Positions 26,661 to 39,739 of a stretch of DNA of 64,000 bases are shown piece by piece (the stretch's first letter is position 1; every line of letters starts with the position of its first letter). The translations under genes and the position numbers were made by a program. The notes under the pieces are model-generated. The model was not told the origin of the DNA. It did not search any database and saw only the letters and a program-made list of their open reading frames with translations. Source of the stretch: Coriaria nepalensis (Eukaryota > Streptophyta > Magnoliopsida > Cucurbitales > Coriariaceae); contig CP114481.1 of the NCBI GenBank assembly GCA_027186245.1, positions 50,003,501-50,067,500 of the forward strand, given 5' to 3'.

Positions 26661-27060
26661 AAAGCAAGTCAAACGAATTCGAGTTTTGCACTACAAACAC
26701 AAGTTTTGTGCATAAATTGCAAATGCTCATTGCAAGGAAAGTGTGTCTTCGTTTAACCTTAAAATCATTTCAATGAGTCATTTCAAGGCAATAACTTATT
26801 TCAAAGCAATTCGAACGAATTCTATTTTTGCACTACAAACACAACTTTTGTGCATAACTTGCAAATAATCAATGCAAGGAAAGTGTGCATTCATTTAACC
26901 TTAAAATCATTTCAATGAGTCATTTCAAGTCAATAACTAATTTCAAAGCAATTCGAACGAATTCTATTTTTGCACTACAAAAACAAGTTTTGTGCATAAC
27001 TTGCAAATGATCATTCCAAGGAAAGTGTGCATTCATTTAACCTTAAAATCATTTCAATCA

Positions 27061-30000
27061 TACATTTCAGGTCAATAACATATTTCAAAGCAATTCGAAC
27101 GAAACCTATTTTTGCACTACAAACACAAGTTTTGTGCATAACTTCCAAATGATCATTGCAAGGAAAGTGTGCATACGTTTAACCTTAAAATCATTTCAAC
27201 CAGTCATTTTAAGTCAATAACTTATTTCAAAGCAATTCGAACTAATTCTATTTTTGCACCACTCACACAACTTTTGTGCATAACTTCCAAATGATCAATG
27301 CAAGAAAAATGTGCATTCGTTTAAAATTAAAATCATTTCAAGGAGTCATTTCAAGTCTATAACTTATTTCAAAGCAAGTCGAACGAATTCTAGTTTTCCA
27401 CTACAAACACAACTTTTGTGCATAACTTGCAAATGATCATTGCAAGGAAAGTCTGCTTTTGTTTAACCTTAAAATCATTTCAATGAGTCATTTCAAGTCA
27501 ATATCATATTTCAAAGCAATTTGGACGAATTCTAGTTGTGCACTACAAACACAACTTTTGTGCATAACATGCAAATGATCATTCCAAGGAAAGTGTGCAT
27601 TGTTTTAACAGTAAAATCTTTTCAATGAGTCATTTCAAGTCAATAACTTATTTCAAAGCAATTCGAAAGAATTCTAGTTTTGCACTACAGACACAACTTT
27701 TGTGATTAACTTGCAAATGATCATTGCAAGGAAAGAGTGCATTCTTTTAACCTTAAAATCATTTCAATCAGTCATTTCAAGTAAATATCATATTTCAAAG
27801 CAATCCGAACGAATTCTATTTTTGCACTACAAACACAACTTTTGTGCATAACTTGCAAATGATCATTGCAAGGAAAGTGTGCATTGTTTTAACCGTAAAA
27901 TCTTTTCAATGAGTCATTTCAAGTCAATAACTTATTTCAAAGCAATTCGAAAGAATTCTAGTTTTGCACTACAGACACAACTTTTGTGCATAACTTGCAA
28001 ATGCTCATTGCAAGGAAAGTGTGTATTCGTTTAACCTTAAAATCATTTCAATGAGTCATTTCAAGGCAATAACTTATTTCAAAGCAATTCGAACGAATTA
28101 TATTTTTGCACTACAAACACAACTTTTGTGCATAACATGCAAATGATCATTCCAAGGAAAGTGTGCATTCGTTTAACCTTAAAATCATTTCAATGAGTCA
28201 TTTCAAGTCAATATCATATTTCAAAGTAATCCGAACGAATTCTATTTTTGCACTAAAAACACAACTTTTGTGCATAACTTGCAAATAATCAATGCAAGGA
28301 AAGTGTGCATTCATTTAACCTTAAAATCATTTCAATGAGTCATTTCAGGTCAATAACTAATTTCAAAGCAATTCGAATGAATTCTATTTTTGCACTACAA
28401 AAACAAGTTTTGTGCATAACTTGCAAATGATCATTCCAAGGAAAGTTTGCATTCATTTAACCTTAAAATCATTTCAATCATACATTTCAGGTCAATAACA
28501 TATTTCAAAGCAATTCGAACGAAGTCTATTTTTGCACTACAAACACAAGTTTTGTGCATAACTTCCACATGATCATTGCAAGGAAAGTGTGCATACGTTT
28601 AACTTTAAAATCATTTCAATCAGTCATTTTAAGTCAATAACTTATTTCAAAGCAATTCGAACTAATTCTATTTTTGCACTACTCACACAACTTTTGTGCA
28701 TAACTTCAAAATGATCAATGCAAGGAAAGTGTGCATTCGTTTAAAATTAAAATCATTTCAATGAGTCATTTCAAGTCAATAACTTATTTCAAAGCAAGTC
28801 GAACGAATTCTAGTTTTCCACTACAAACACAACTTTTGTGCATAACTTGCAAATGATCATTGCAAGGAAAGTCTGCTTTTGTTTAACCTTAAAATCATTT
28901 CAATGAGTCATTTCAAGTCAATATCATATTTCAAAGCAATTTGAACGAATTCTAGTTGTGCACTACAAACACAACTTTTGTGCATAACATGCAAATGATC
29001 ATTCCAAGGAAAGTGTGCATTCGTTTAACCTTAAAATCATTTCAATGAGTCATTTCAAGTCAATATCATATTTCAAAGCAATCCGAACGAATTCTATTTT
29101 TGCACTAAAAACACAACTTTTGTGCATAACTTGCAAATAATCAATGCAAGGAAAGTGTGCATTCATTTAACCTTAAAATCATTTCAATGAGTCATTTCAA
29201 GTCAATAACTAATTTCAAAGCAATTCGAACGAATTCTATTTTTGCACTACAAAAACAAGTTTTGTGCATAACTTGCAAATGATCATTCCAAGGAAAGTGT
29301 GCATTCATTTAACCTTAAAATCATTTCAATCATACATTCCAGGTTAATAACATATTTCAAAGCAATTCGAACGAAGTCTATTTTTGCACTACAAACACAA
29401 GTTTTGTGCATAACTTCCACATGATCATTGCAACGAAAGTGTGCATACGTTTAACCTTAAAATCATTTCAATCAGTCATTTTAAGTCAATAACTTATTTC
29501 AAAGCAATTCGAACTAATTCTATTTTTGCACTACTCACACAACTTTTGTGCATAACTTCCAAATGATCAATGCAAGGAAAGTGTGCATTCGTTTAAAATT
29601 AAAATCATTTCATGGAGTCATTTCAAGTCAATAACTTATTTCAAAGCAAGTCGAACGAATTCTAGTTTTCCACTACAAACACAACTTTTGTGCATAACTT
29701 GCAAATGATCATTGCAAGGAAAGTCTGCTTTTGTTTAACCTTAAAATCATTTCAATGAGTCATTTCAAGTCAATATCATATTTCAAAGCAATTTGAACGA
29801 ATTCTAGTTGTGCACTACAAACACAACTTTTGTGCATAACATGCAAATGATCATTCCAAGGAAAGTGTGCATTCGTTTAACCTTAAAATCATTTCAATGA
29901 GTCATTTCAAGTCAATATCATATTTCAAAGCAATTTGAATGAATTCTATTTTTGCACTACAAAAACAAGTTTTGTGCATAACATGCAAATGATCATTCGA

Positions 30001-30184
30001 AGGAAAGTGTGCATTGTTTTAACAGTAAAATCTTTTCAATGAGTCATTCCAAGTCAATAACTTATTTCAAAGCAATTCGAAAGAATTCTAGTTTTGCACT
30101 ACAGACACAACTTTTGTGCATAACTTGCAAATGATCAATGCAAGGAAAGTGTGCATTCGGTTAACCTTAAAATCATTTCAATTA
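27061..30184 (+). repeat. Related 6-unit and 10-unit blocks with CATACATTTCAGG marker
   Basis: TACATTTCAG is at 27061 and 28481 (1420 bp, 10 units), with a variant at 29333 (852 bp, 6 units). GTCTGCTTTTG at 27451, 28871 and 29723 shows the same spacing. Shared markers include CGAACTAATTC, CACTACTCACAC and AGTTGTGCACTAC. The first repeat is 10 units because four extra units with GCATTGTTTTAAC lie near 27600-28020, so the 6-mer is the later amplified form or the 10-mer gained a block. Confidence 0.83.
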
Positions 30185-33100
30185 GTCATTTCAAGTCAAT
30201 CACTAATTTCAACGCAATTCGAACGAATTTTATTTTTGCACTACAAAAACAAGTGTTGTGCATAACTTGCAAATGATCATTCCAAGGAAAGTGTGCATTC
30301 ATTTAAGCTTAAAATCATTTCAATCAGTCATTTCAAGTAAATATCATATTTCAAAGCAATTCGAACGAATTCTACTTTTGCACTACAAACACAACTTTTG
30401 TGCGTAACTTGCAAATGATCATTTCAAGGAAAGTGTGCATTCGTTTAACCTTAAAATCATTGCAATTAGTCATTTCAAGTCAATCACTAATTTCCACGCA
30501 ATTCGAACGAATTTTATTTTTGACCTACAAAAACAAGTGTTGTGCATAACTTGCAAATGATCATTCCAAGGAAAGTGTGCATTCATTTAACCTTAAAATC
30601 ATTTCAATCAGTCATTTCAAGTAAATATCATATTTCAAAGCAATTCGAACGAATTCTATTTTTGCACTACAAACACAACTTTTGTGCATAACTTGCAAAT
30701 GATCATGGCAAGGAAAGTGTGCATTCGTTTAACCTTAAAATCATTTCAATGAGTCATTTCAGGTCAATAACATATTTCAAAGCAATTCGAACGAAGTCTA
30801 TTTTTGCACTACAAACACAAGTTTTGTGCATAACTTCCACATGATCATTGCAAGGAAAGTGTGCATTCGTTTAACCTTAAAATCATTTCAATCAGTCATT
30901 TTAAGTCAATAACTTATTTCAAAGCAATTCGAACGAATTCTATTTTTGCACTACTAACACAACTTTTGTGCATAACTTCCAAATGATCAATGCAAGGAAA
31001 GTGTGCATTCGTTTAAAATTAAAATCATTTCAATGAGTCATTTCAAGTCAATAACTTATTTCAAAGCAAGTCGAACGAATTCTAGTTTTCCACTATAAAC
31101 ACAACTTTTGTGCATAACTTGCAAATGATCAATGCCAGGAAAGTGTGCATTCGTTTGAAATTAAAATCATTTCAATGAGTCATTTCAAGTCAATAACTCA
31201 TTTCAAAGCAAGTCGAACGAATTCTAGTTTTGCACTACAGACACAACTTTTGTGCATTACTTGCAAATGATCATTGCAAGGAAAGTGTGCATTCGTTTAA
31301 CCTTAAAATCATTTCAATGAGTCATTTCAAGTCAATATCATATTTCGATGCAATTCGAACGAATTCTGTTTTTGCACTACAAACACAACTTTCGTGGATA
31401 ACTTGCAAATAATCATTCCAAGGAAAGTGGGCATTCGTTTGACCTTAAAATCATTTCAATCAGTCATTTCAAGTCAATAACTTATTTCAAAGCAAGTCGA
31501 ACGAATTCTAATTTTGCATTACAGACACAACTTTTGTGCATAACTTGCAAATAATCAATGCAAGGAAAGTGTGCATTCATTTAACCTTAAAATCATTTCA
31601 ATGAGTCATTTCAAGTCAATAACTAATTTCAAAGCAATTCGAACGAATTCTATTTTTGCACTACAAAAACAAGTTTTGTGCATAACTTGCAAATGATCAT
31701 TCCAAGGAAAGTGTGCATTCATTTAACCTTAAAATCATTTCAATCGGTCATTTCATGTAAATATCATATTTCAAAGCAATCCGAACGAATTCTATTTTTG
31801 CACTACAAACACAACTTTTGTGCATAACTTGCAAATGCTCATTGCAAGGAAAGTGTGTATTCGTTTAACCTTAAAATCATTTCAATGAGTCATTTCAAGG
31901 CAATAACTTATTTCAAAGCAATTCGAACGAATTCTATTTTTGCACTACAAACACAACTTTTGTGCATAACATGCAAATGATCATTCCAAGGAAAGTGTGC
32001 ATTCGTTTAACCTTAAAATCATTTCAATGAGTCATTTCAAGTCAATATCATATTTCAAAGCAATCCGAACGAATTCTATTTTTGCACTACAAACACAACT
32101 TTTGTGCATAACTTGCAAATGATCATTGCAAGGAAAGTCTGCTTTCGTTTAACCTTAAAATCATTTCAATGAGTCATTTCAAGTCAATATCATAATTCAA
32201 AGCAATTTGAATGAATTCTATTTTTGCACTACAAAAACAAGTTTTGTGCATAACATGCAAATGATCATTCGAAGGAAAGTGTGCATTGTTTTAACAGTAA
32301 AATCTTTTCAATGAGTCATTTCAAGTCAATAACTTATTTCAAAGCAATTCGAAAGAATTCTAGTTTTGCACTACAGACACGACTTTTGTGCATAACTTGC
32401 AAATGATGAATGCAAGGAAAGTGTGCATTCGGTTAACCTTAAAATCATTTCAATTAGTCATTTCAAGTCAATCACTAATTTCAACGCAATTCGAACGAAT
32501 TTTATTTTTGCACTACAAAAACAAGTGTTGTGCATAACTTGCAAATGATCATTCCAAGGAAAGTGTGCATTCATTTAACCTTAAAATCATTTCAATCAGT
32601 CATTTCAAGTAAATATCATATTTCAAAGCAATTCGAACGAATTCTATTTTTGCACTACAAACACAACTTTTGTGCGTAACTTGCAAATGATCATTTCAAG
32701 GAAAGTGTGCATTCGTTTAACCTTAAAATCATTGCAATTAGTCATTTCAAGTCAATCACTAATTTCAACGCAATTTGAACGAATTTTATTTTTGACCTAC
32801 AAAAACAAGTGTTGTGCATAACTTGCAAATGATCATTCCAAGGAAAGTGTGTATTCATTTAACCTTAAAATAATTTCAATCAAACATTTCAGGTCAATAA
32901 CATATTTCAAAGCAATTCGAACGAAGTCTATTTTTGCACTACAAACACAAGTTTTGTGCATAACTTCCACATGATCATTGCAAGGAAAGTGTGCATACGT
33001 TTAACCTTAAAATCATTTCAATCAGTCATTTTAAGTCAATAACTTATTTCAAAGCAATTCGAACTAATACTATTTTTGCACTACAAACACAACTTTTGTG

Positions 33101-34503
33101 CATAACTTCCAAATGATCAATGCAAGGAAAGTGTGCATTCGTTTAAAATTAAAATCATTTCAATGAGTCATTTCAAGTCAATAACTTATTTCAAAGCAAG
33201 TCGAACGAATTCTAGTTTTCCACTACAAACACAACTTTTGTGCATAACTTGCAAATGATCATTGCAAGGAAAGTGTGCATTCGTTTAACTTTAAAATCAT
33301 TTCAATGAGTCATTTCAAGTCAATAACTTATTTCAAAGCAAGTCGAACAAATTCTAGTTTTCCACTACAAACACAACTTTTGAGCATAACTTGCAAATGA
33401 TCATTGCAAGGAAAGTGTGGATTCGTTTAACCTTAAAATCATTTCAATGAGTCATTTCAAGTCAATATCATATTTCGAAGCAATTCGAACGAATTCTATT
33501 TTTGCACTACAAACACAACTTTTGTGCATAACTTGCAAATGATCAATGCAAGGAAAGTGTGCATTCGTTTAACCTTAAAATCATTTCAATGAGTCATTTC
33601 AAGTCAATATCATATTTCAAAGCAATTCGAACGAATTCTAGTTTTGCACTACAAACACAACTTTTGTGCATAACATGCAAAAGATCATTGCAAGGAAAGT
33701 GTGCATTGTCTTAACCGTAAAATCTTTTCAATGAGTCATTTCAAGTCAATAATTTATTTCAAAGCAATTCGAAAGAATTCTAGTTTTGCACTACAGACAC
33801 GACATTTGTGCATAACTTGCAAATGATCATTGCAAGGAAAGTGTGCATTCGTTTAACCTTAAAATCATTTCAATTAGTCATTTCAAGTCAATCACTAATT
33901 TCAACGCAATTCGAACGAATTTTATTTTTGACCTACAAAAACAAGTGTTGTGCATAACTTGCAAATGATCATTCCAAGGAAAGTGTGCATTCATTTAACC
34001 TTAAAATCATTTCAATCAGTCATTTCAAGTAAATATCATATTTCAAAGCAATTCGAACGAATTCAATTTTTGCACTACAAACACAACTTCTGTGCATAAC
34101 TTCCAAATGATCAATGCCAGGAAAGTGTGCATTCGTTTGAAATTAAAATCATTTCAATGAGTCATTTCAAGTCAATAACTCATTTCAAAGCAAGTCGAAC
34201 GAATTCTAGTTTTGCACTACAGACACAACTTTTGTGCATAACTTGCAAATGATCATTGCAAGGAAAGTGTGCATTCGTTTAACCTTAAAATCATTTCAAT
34301 GAGTCATTTCAAGTCAATATCATATTTCGATGCAATTCGAACGAATTCTGTTTTTGCACTACAAACACAACTTTCGTGGATAACTTGCAAATAATCATTC
34401 CAAGGAAAGTGGGCATTCGTTTGACCTTAAAATCATTTCAATCAGTCATTTCAAGTCAATAACTTATTTCAAAGCAAGTCGAACGAATTCTAGTTTTGCA
34501 CTA
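30159..34503 (+). repeat. Satellite with 16- and 21-unit long-range repeats
   Basis: GGTTAACCTT at 30159 and 32431, TGCGTAACTT at 30401 and 32673, and TGACCTACAA at 30521 and 32793 are each 2272 bp (16 units) apart. TCGATGCAATTCG, followed by a CGTGGATAAC unit, is at 31345 and 34327, 2982 bp (21 units) apart. TGACCTACAA appears again at 33929, 8 units after 32793. The blocks interleave and do not form one simple multimer. No gene was seen. Confidence 0.8.
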
Positions 34504-34644
34504 CAGACACAACTTTTGTGCATAACTTGCAAATGATCATTGCAAGGAAAGTGTGCATTCGTTTAACCTTCAAATCATTTCAATGAGTCATTTCAAGTCA
34601 ATAACTTTTTTCAAAGCAAGTCGAATGAATTCTAGTTTGCACTA
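34504..34644 (+). repeat. 141-bp unit, T lost in TAGTTTTGC
   Basis: TCTAGTTTTGCACTAC reads TCTAGTTTGCACTAC at 34631. The same lesion is at 35056, three units on, and both units also share TTCAAATCATTTC, so the lesion was copied as part of a trimer. Confidence 0.93.
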
Positions 34645-34928
34645 CAGACACAACTTTTGTGCATAACTTGCAAATGATCATTGCAAGGAAAGTGTGCATT
34701 CGTTTAACCTTAAAATCATTTCAATGAGTCATTTCAAGTCAATAACTAATTTCAAAGCAATTCGAACGAATTCTATTTTTGCACTACAAAAACAAGTTTT
34801 GTGCATAACTTGCAAATGATCATTCCAAGGAAAGTGTGCATTCATTTAACCTTAAAATCATTTCAATCAGTCATTTCATGTAAATATCATATTTCAAAGC
34901 AATTCGAACGAATTCTATTTTTGCAGTA

Positions 34929-35069
34929 CAAACACAACTTTTGTGCATAACTTGCAAATGATCATTGCAAGGAAAGTGTGCATTCGTTTAACCTTCAAAT
35001 CATTTCAATGAGTCATTTCAAGTCAATAACTTTTTTCAAAGCAAGTCGAATGAATTCTAGTTTGCACTA
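34929..35069 (+). repeat. 141-bp unit, second copy of the TAGTTTGC deletion
   Basis: This is a copy of the 34504 lesion. The distance between the two TCTAGTTTGC sites is 425 bp, which is three 142-bp units minus one base. This is a lineage marker for a recent 3-unit duplication. Confidence 0.93.
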
Positions 35070-36347
35070 CAGACACAACTTTTGTGCATAACTTGCAAAT
35101 GATCATTGCAAGGAAAGTGTGCATTCGTTTAACCTTAAAATCATTTCAATGAGTCATTTCAAGTCAATATCATATTTCGAAGCAATTCGAACGAATTCTA
35201 GTTTTGCACTACAAACACAACTTTTGTGCATAACATGCAAATGATCATTGCAAGGAACGTGTGCATTGTTTTAACCGTAAAATCTTTTCAATAAGTCATT
35301 TCAAGTCAATAACTTATTTCAAAGCAATTCGAAAGAATTCTAGTTTTGCACTACAGACACAACTTTTGTGCATAACTTGCAAATGATCAATGCAAGGAAA
35401 GTGTGCATTCGTTTAACCTTAAAATCATTTCAATGAGTCATTTCAAGTCAATATCATATTTCGAAGCAATTCGAACGAATTCTAGTTTTGCACTACAAAC
35501 ACAACTTTTGTGCATAACATGCAAATGATCATTGCAAGGAACGGGTGCATTGTTTTAACCGTAAAATCTTTTCAATGAGTCATTTCAAGTCAATAACTTA
35601 TTTCAAAGCAATTCGAAAGAATTCTAGTTTTGCACTACAGACACAACTTTTGTGATTAACTTGCAAATGATCATTGCAAGCAAAGTGTGCATTCTTTTAA
35701 CCTTAAAATCATTTCAATCAGTCATTTCAAGTAAATATCATATTTCAAAGGAATCCGAACGAATTCTATTTTTGCACTACAAACACGACTTTTGTGCATA
35801 ACCTGCAAATGATCATTGCAAGGAAAGTGTGCATTGTTTTAACCGTAAAATCTTTTCAATGAGTCATTTCAAGTCAATAACTTATTTCAAAGCAATTCGA
35901 AAGAATTCTAGTTTTGCACTACAGGCACAACTTTTGTGCATAACTTGCAAATGATCATTGCAAGGAAAGTGTGCATTTGGTTAACGTTAAAATCATTTCA
36001 ATTAGTCATTTCAAGTCAATCACTAATTTCAACGCAATTCGAACGAATTTCATTTTTGCACTACAAAAACAAGTGTTGTGCATAACTTGCAAATGATCAT
36101 TCCAAGGAAAGTGTGCATTCATTTAACCTGAAAATCATTTCAATCAGTCATTTCATGTAAATATCATATTTCAAAGCAATTCGAACGAATTCTACTTTTG
36201 CAGTACAAACACAACTTTTGTGCATAACTTGCAATTGATCATTGCAAGGAAAGTGTGCATTCGTTTAACCTTCAAATCAATTCAATGAGTCATTTCAGGT
36301 CAATAACTTTTTTCAAAGCAAGTCGAATGAATTCTAGTTTTGCACTA
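35070..36347 (+). repeat. Satellite with a local dimer repeat
   Basis: Units with GCAAGGAACGTGTGCATTG (about 35252) and GCAAGGAACGGGTGCATTG (about 35536) lie 284 bp apart in matching contexts and share TTTTAACCGTAAAATC and the TCGAAAGAATTC junction. The rest of the stretch is unit types also seen at 24-28 kb. No gene was seen. Confidence 0.75.
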
Positions 36348-36476
36348 CAGACACAACTTTTGTGCATAACTTGCAAATGATCATTGCAAGGAAAGTGCGC
36401 ATTCGTTTAACCTTAAAATCATTTCAAGTCAATATCATATTTCGAAGCAATTCGAACGAATTCTATTTTTGCACTA
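36348..36476 (+). repeat. 129-bp unit with a 13-bp internal deletion
   Basis: The usual unit has TCATTTCAA twice, with starts 13 bases apart, separated by TGAG. Here, around 36418-36432, only one TCATTTCAA remains and AAAATC is followed directly by ATTTCAAGTC. Exactly one repeat and the spacer are gone. This is the only length change larger than one base that I found in the window. It removes TGAGTCA and makes the 65-codon chance frame at 36362-36559 possible. Confidence 0.95.
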
Positions 36477-36902
36477 CAAACACAACTTTCGTGCATAACT
36501 TGCAAATGATCAATGCAAGGAAAGTGTGCATTCGTTTAACCTTAAAATCATTCCAATGAGTCATTTCAAGTCAATATCATATTTCGAAGCAATTCGAACG
36601 AATTCTCTTTTTGCACTGCAAACACAACTTTCGTGAATAACTTGCAAATAATCATTCCAAGGAAAGTGGGCATTCGTTTAACCTTAAAATCATTTCAATT
36701 AGTCATTTCAAGTCAATAACTTATTTCAAAGCAAGTCGAACGAACTCTAGTTTTGCACTACAGACACAACTTTTGTGCATAACTTGCAAATGATCATTGC
36801 AAGGAAAGTGTGTATTCGTTTAACCTCAAAATCATTTCAATGAGCCATTTCAAGTCAATAACTTATTTTAAAGCAATTCGAACGAATTCTATTTTTGTAC
36901 TA

Positions 36903-37044
36903 CAGACACAAGTTTTGTGCATAACTTGCAAATGATCATTCCAAAGAAAGTGTGCATTCATTTAACCTTAAATCATTTCAATCAGTCATTTTGATGTAAA
37001 TATCAAATTTCAAAGCAATTCGAACGAATTCTATTTTTGCACTA
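36903..37044 (+). repeat. Unit with two compensating indels
   Basis: CCTTAAAATC reads CCTTAAATC near 36970 (one A lost). Slightly downstream, CATTTCATGTAAA reads CATTTTGATGTAAA near 36990 (one base gained plus a substitution). The length stays 142. The second lesion recurs at 37559 without the first. Confidence 0.88.
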
Positions 37045-37186
37045 CAAACACAACTTTTGTGCATAACTTGCAAATGATCATTGCAAGGAATGTGTGCATT
37101 CGTTTAACTTTAAAATCATTTCAATCAGTCATTTCAAATCAATAACTTATTTCAAAGCAAGTCGAACGAATTCTAGTTTTGCACTA

Positions 37187-37327
37187 CTGACACAAGTTTC
37201 CTGCATAACTTGCAAATGATCATTGCAAGGAAAGTGTGCACTCGTTTAACCTTAAAATCATTTCAATGAGTCATTTCAAGTCAATAACTTATTTCAAAGC
37301 AATTCAACGAATTCTATTTTTGCACTA
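37187..37327 (+). repeat. 141-bp unit, G lost in ATTCGAACGAA
   Basis: CAATTCGAACGAATTC reads CAATTCAACGAATTC at about 37311-37324. The loss removes one CpG and the TTCGAA palindrome. Confidence 0.9.
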
Positions 37328-37469
37328 AAAACACAACTTTTGTGCATAACTTGCAAATAATCAATGCAAGGAAAGTGTGCATTCATTTAACCTTAAAATC
37401 ATTTCAATGAGTCATTTCAAGTCAATAACTAATTTCAAAACAATTCGAACGAATTCTACTTTTGCACTA

Positions 37470-37612
37470 CAAAAACAAGTTTTGTGCATAACTTGCAAAT
37501 GATCATTCCAAGGAAAGTGTGCATTCATTCAACCTTAAAATCATTTCAATCAGTCATTTTGATGTAAATATCAAATTTCAAAGCAATTCGAACGAATTCT
37601 ATTTTTGCACTA
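37470..37612 (+). repeat. 143-bp unit with CATTTTGATG insertion
   Basis: This shares the CATTTTGATGTAAA form with the unit at 36903. The TTGATGTAAA anchors are at 36991 and 37559, 568 bp (4 units) apart, which points to a 4-unit duplication followed by separate small indels. Confidence 0.9.
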
Positions 37613-39458
37613 CAAACACAACTTTTGTGCATAACTTGCAAATGATCATTGCAAGTAAAGTGTGCATTCGTTTGACCTTAAAATCATTTCAATTAGTCAT
37701 TTTAAGTCAATAACTTATTTTGAAGCAATTCGAACGAATTCTATTTTTGCACTACAAACACAACTTTTGTGCATAACTTGCAAATGATCATTGCAAGGAA
37801 AGTGTGCGTTCATTTAACCTTAAAATCATTTCAATGAGTCATTTGGAGTCAATATCATATTTCGAAGCAATTCGAACGAATTATATTTCTGCACTACAAA
37901 CACAACTTTTGTGCATAACTTGCAAATGATCAATGCAAGGAAAGTGTGCATTCGTTTAACCTTAAAATCTTTCCAATGAGTCATTTCAAGTCAATATCAT
38001 ATTTCAAAGCAATTCGAACGAATTCTAGTTTTGCACTACAAACACAACTTTTGTGCATTACATGCAAATGATCATTGCAAGGAAAGTGTGCATTGTTTTA
38101 TCCGTAAAATCTCTTCAATGAGTCATTTCAAGTCAATAACTTATTTCAAAGCGATTCGAAAGAATTCTAGTTTTGCACTACAGACACAACTTTTGTGCAT
38201 AACTTGCAAATGATCATTACTAGGAAAGTGTGCATTCGTTTGAAATTAAAATCATTTCAATGAGTCATTTCAAGTCAATAACTTATTTCAAAGCAAGTCG
38301 AACGAATTCTAGTTTTGCACTACAGACACAATTTTTGTGCATAACTTGCAAATGATCATTACAAGGAAAGTGTGCATTTGTTTAACCTTAAAATCATTTC
38401 AATGAGTCATTTCAAGTCAATCACTAACTTCAACGCAATTCGAATGAATTTTATTTTTGCACTACAAAAACAAGTTCTGTGCATAACTTGCAAATGATCA
38501 TTTCAAGGAAAGTGTGCATTGTTTTAACCGTAAAATCTGTTCAATGAGTCATTTCAAGTCAATAACTTATTTCAAAGCAATTCGAAAGAATTCTAGTTTT
38601 GCACTACAGACACAACTTTTGTGCATAACTTGCAAATGATCATTGCAAGGAAAGTCTGCTTTCGTTTAACCTTAAAATCATTTCAATGAGTCTTTTCAAG
38701 TCAATATCATATTTCAAAGCAATTTGAACGAATTCTAGTTGTGCACTACAAACACAACTTTTGTGCATAACATGCAAATGATCATTCCAAGGAAAGTGTG
38801 CATTGTTTTAACAGTAAAATCTTTTCAATGAGTCATTTCAAGTCAATAACTTATTTCAAAGTAATTCGAAAGAATTCTAGTTTTGCACTACAGACACAAC
38901 TTTTGTGCATAACTTGCAAATGATCAATGCAAGGAAAGTGTGCATTCGGTTAACCTTAAAATCATTTCAATTAGTCATTTCAAGTCAATCACTAATTTCA
39001 ACGCAATTCGAACGAATTTTATTTTTGCACTACAAAAACAAGTGTTGTGCATAACTTGCAAATGATCATTCCAAGGAAAGTGTGCATTCATTTAACATTA
39101 AAATCATTTCAATCAGTCATTTCAAGTAAATATCATATTTCAAAGCAATTCGAACGAATTCTATTTTTGCAATACAAACACAACTTTTGTGCCTAACTTG
39201 CAAATGCTCATTGCAAGGAAAGTGTGTATTCGTTTAACCTTAAAATCATTTCAATGAGTCATTTCAAGTCAATATCATATTTCAAAGCAATTCGAATGAA
39301 TTCTGTTTTTGCACTACAGACACAACTTTTGTGCATAACTTGCAAATGATCATTGCAAGGAAAGTGTGTATTCGTTTAACCTCAAAATCATTTCAATGAG
39401 CCATTTCAAGTCAATAACTTATTTTAAAGCAATTCGAACGAATTCTATTTTTGTACTA

Positions 39459-39601
39459 CAGACACAAGTTTTGTGCATAACTTGCAAATGATCATTGCAA
39501 GGAAAGTGTGCATTCGTTTAACCTTAAAATCATTTTGAATCAGTCATTTCAAATCAATAACTTATTTCAAAGCAAGTCGAACGAATTCTAGTTTTGCACT
39601 A
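39459..39601 (+). repeat. 143-bp unit with one extra base in CATTTTGAATC
   Basis: AAAATCATTTCAATC reads AAAATCATTTTGAATC near 39526-39541, one base gained with a neighbouring substitution. The form resembles the CATTTTGATG lesion near 37 kb but sits in the other TCATTTCAA copy of the unit. Confidence 0.9.
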
Positions 39602-39739
39602 GAAACACAAGTTTTGTGCATAACATGCAAATGATCATTGCAAGGAAAGTGTGCTTTCGTTTAACCTTAAAATCATTTCAATGAGTCATTTCAAGTCAAT
39701 AACTAATTTCAAAGCAATTCGAACGAATTCTATTTTTGC

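Larger units (their letters stand above)
36477..39601 (+). repeat. Domain G: indel-rich satellite stretch
   Basis: This stretch contains the compensated unit at 36903, the 141-bp unit at 37187 and the 143-bp units at 37470 and 39459. Between 38640 and 39150, a run of units carries GTCTGCTTTCG, AGTTGTGCACTAC, GCATTGTTTTAACAG, CGGTTAACC and ACAAGTGTTGTGC in the same order as around 29720-30260. This suggests a copy of that region about 9 kb away. No gene or unique sequence was found. Confidence 0.75.
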
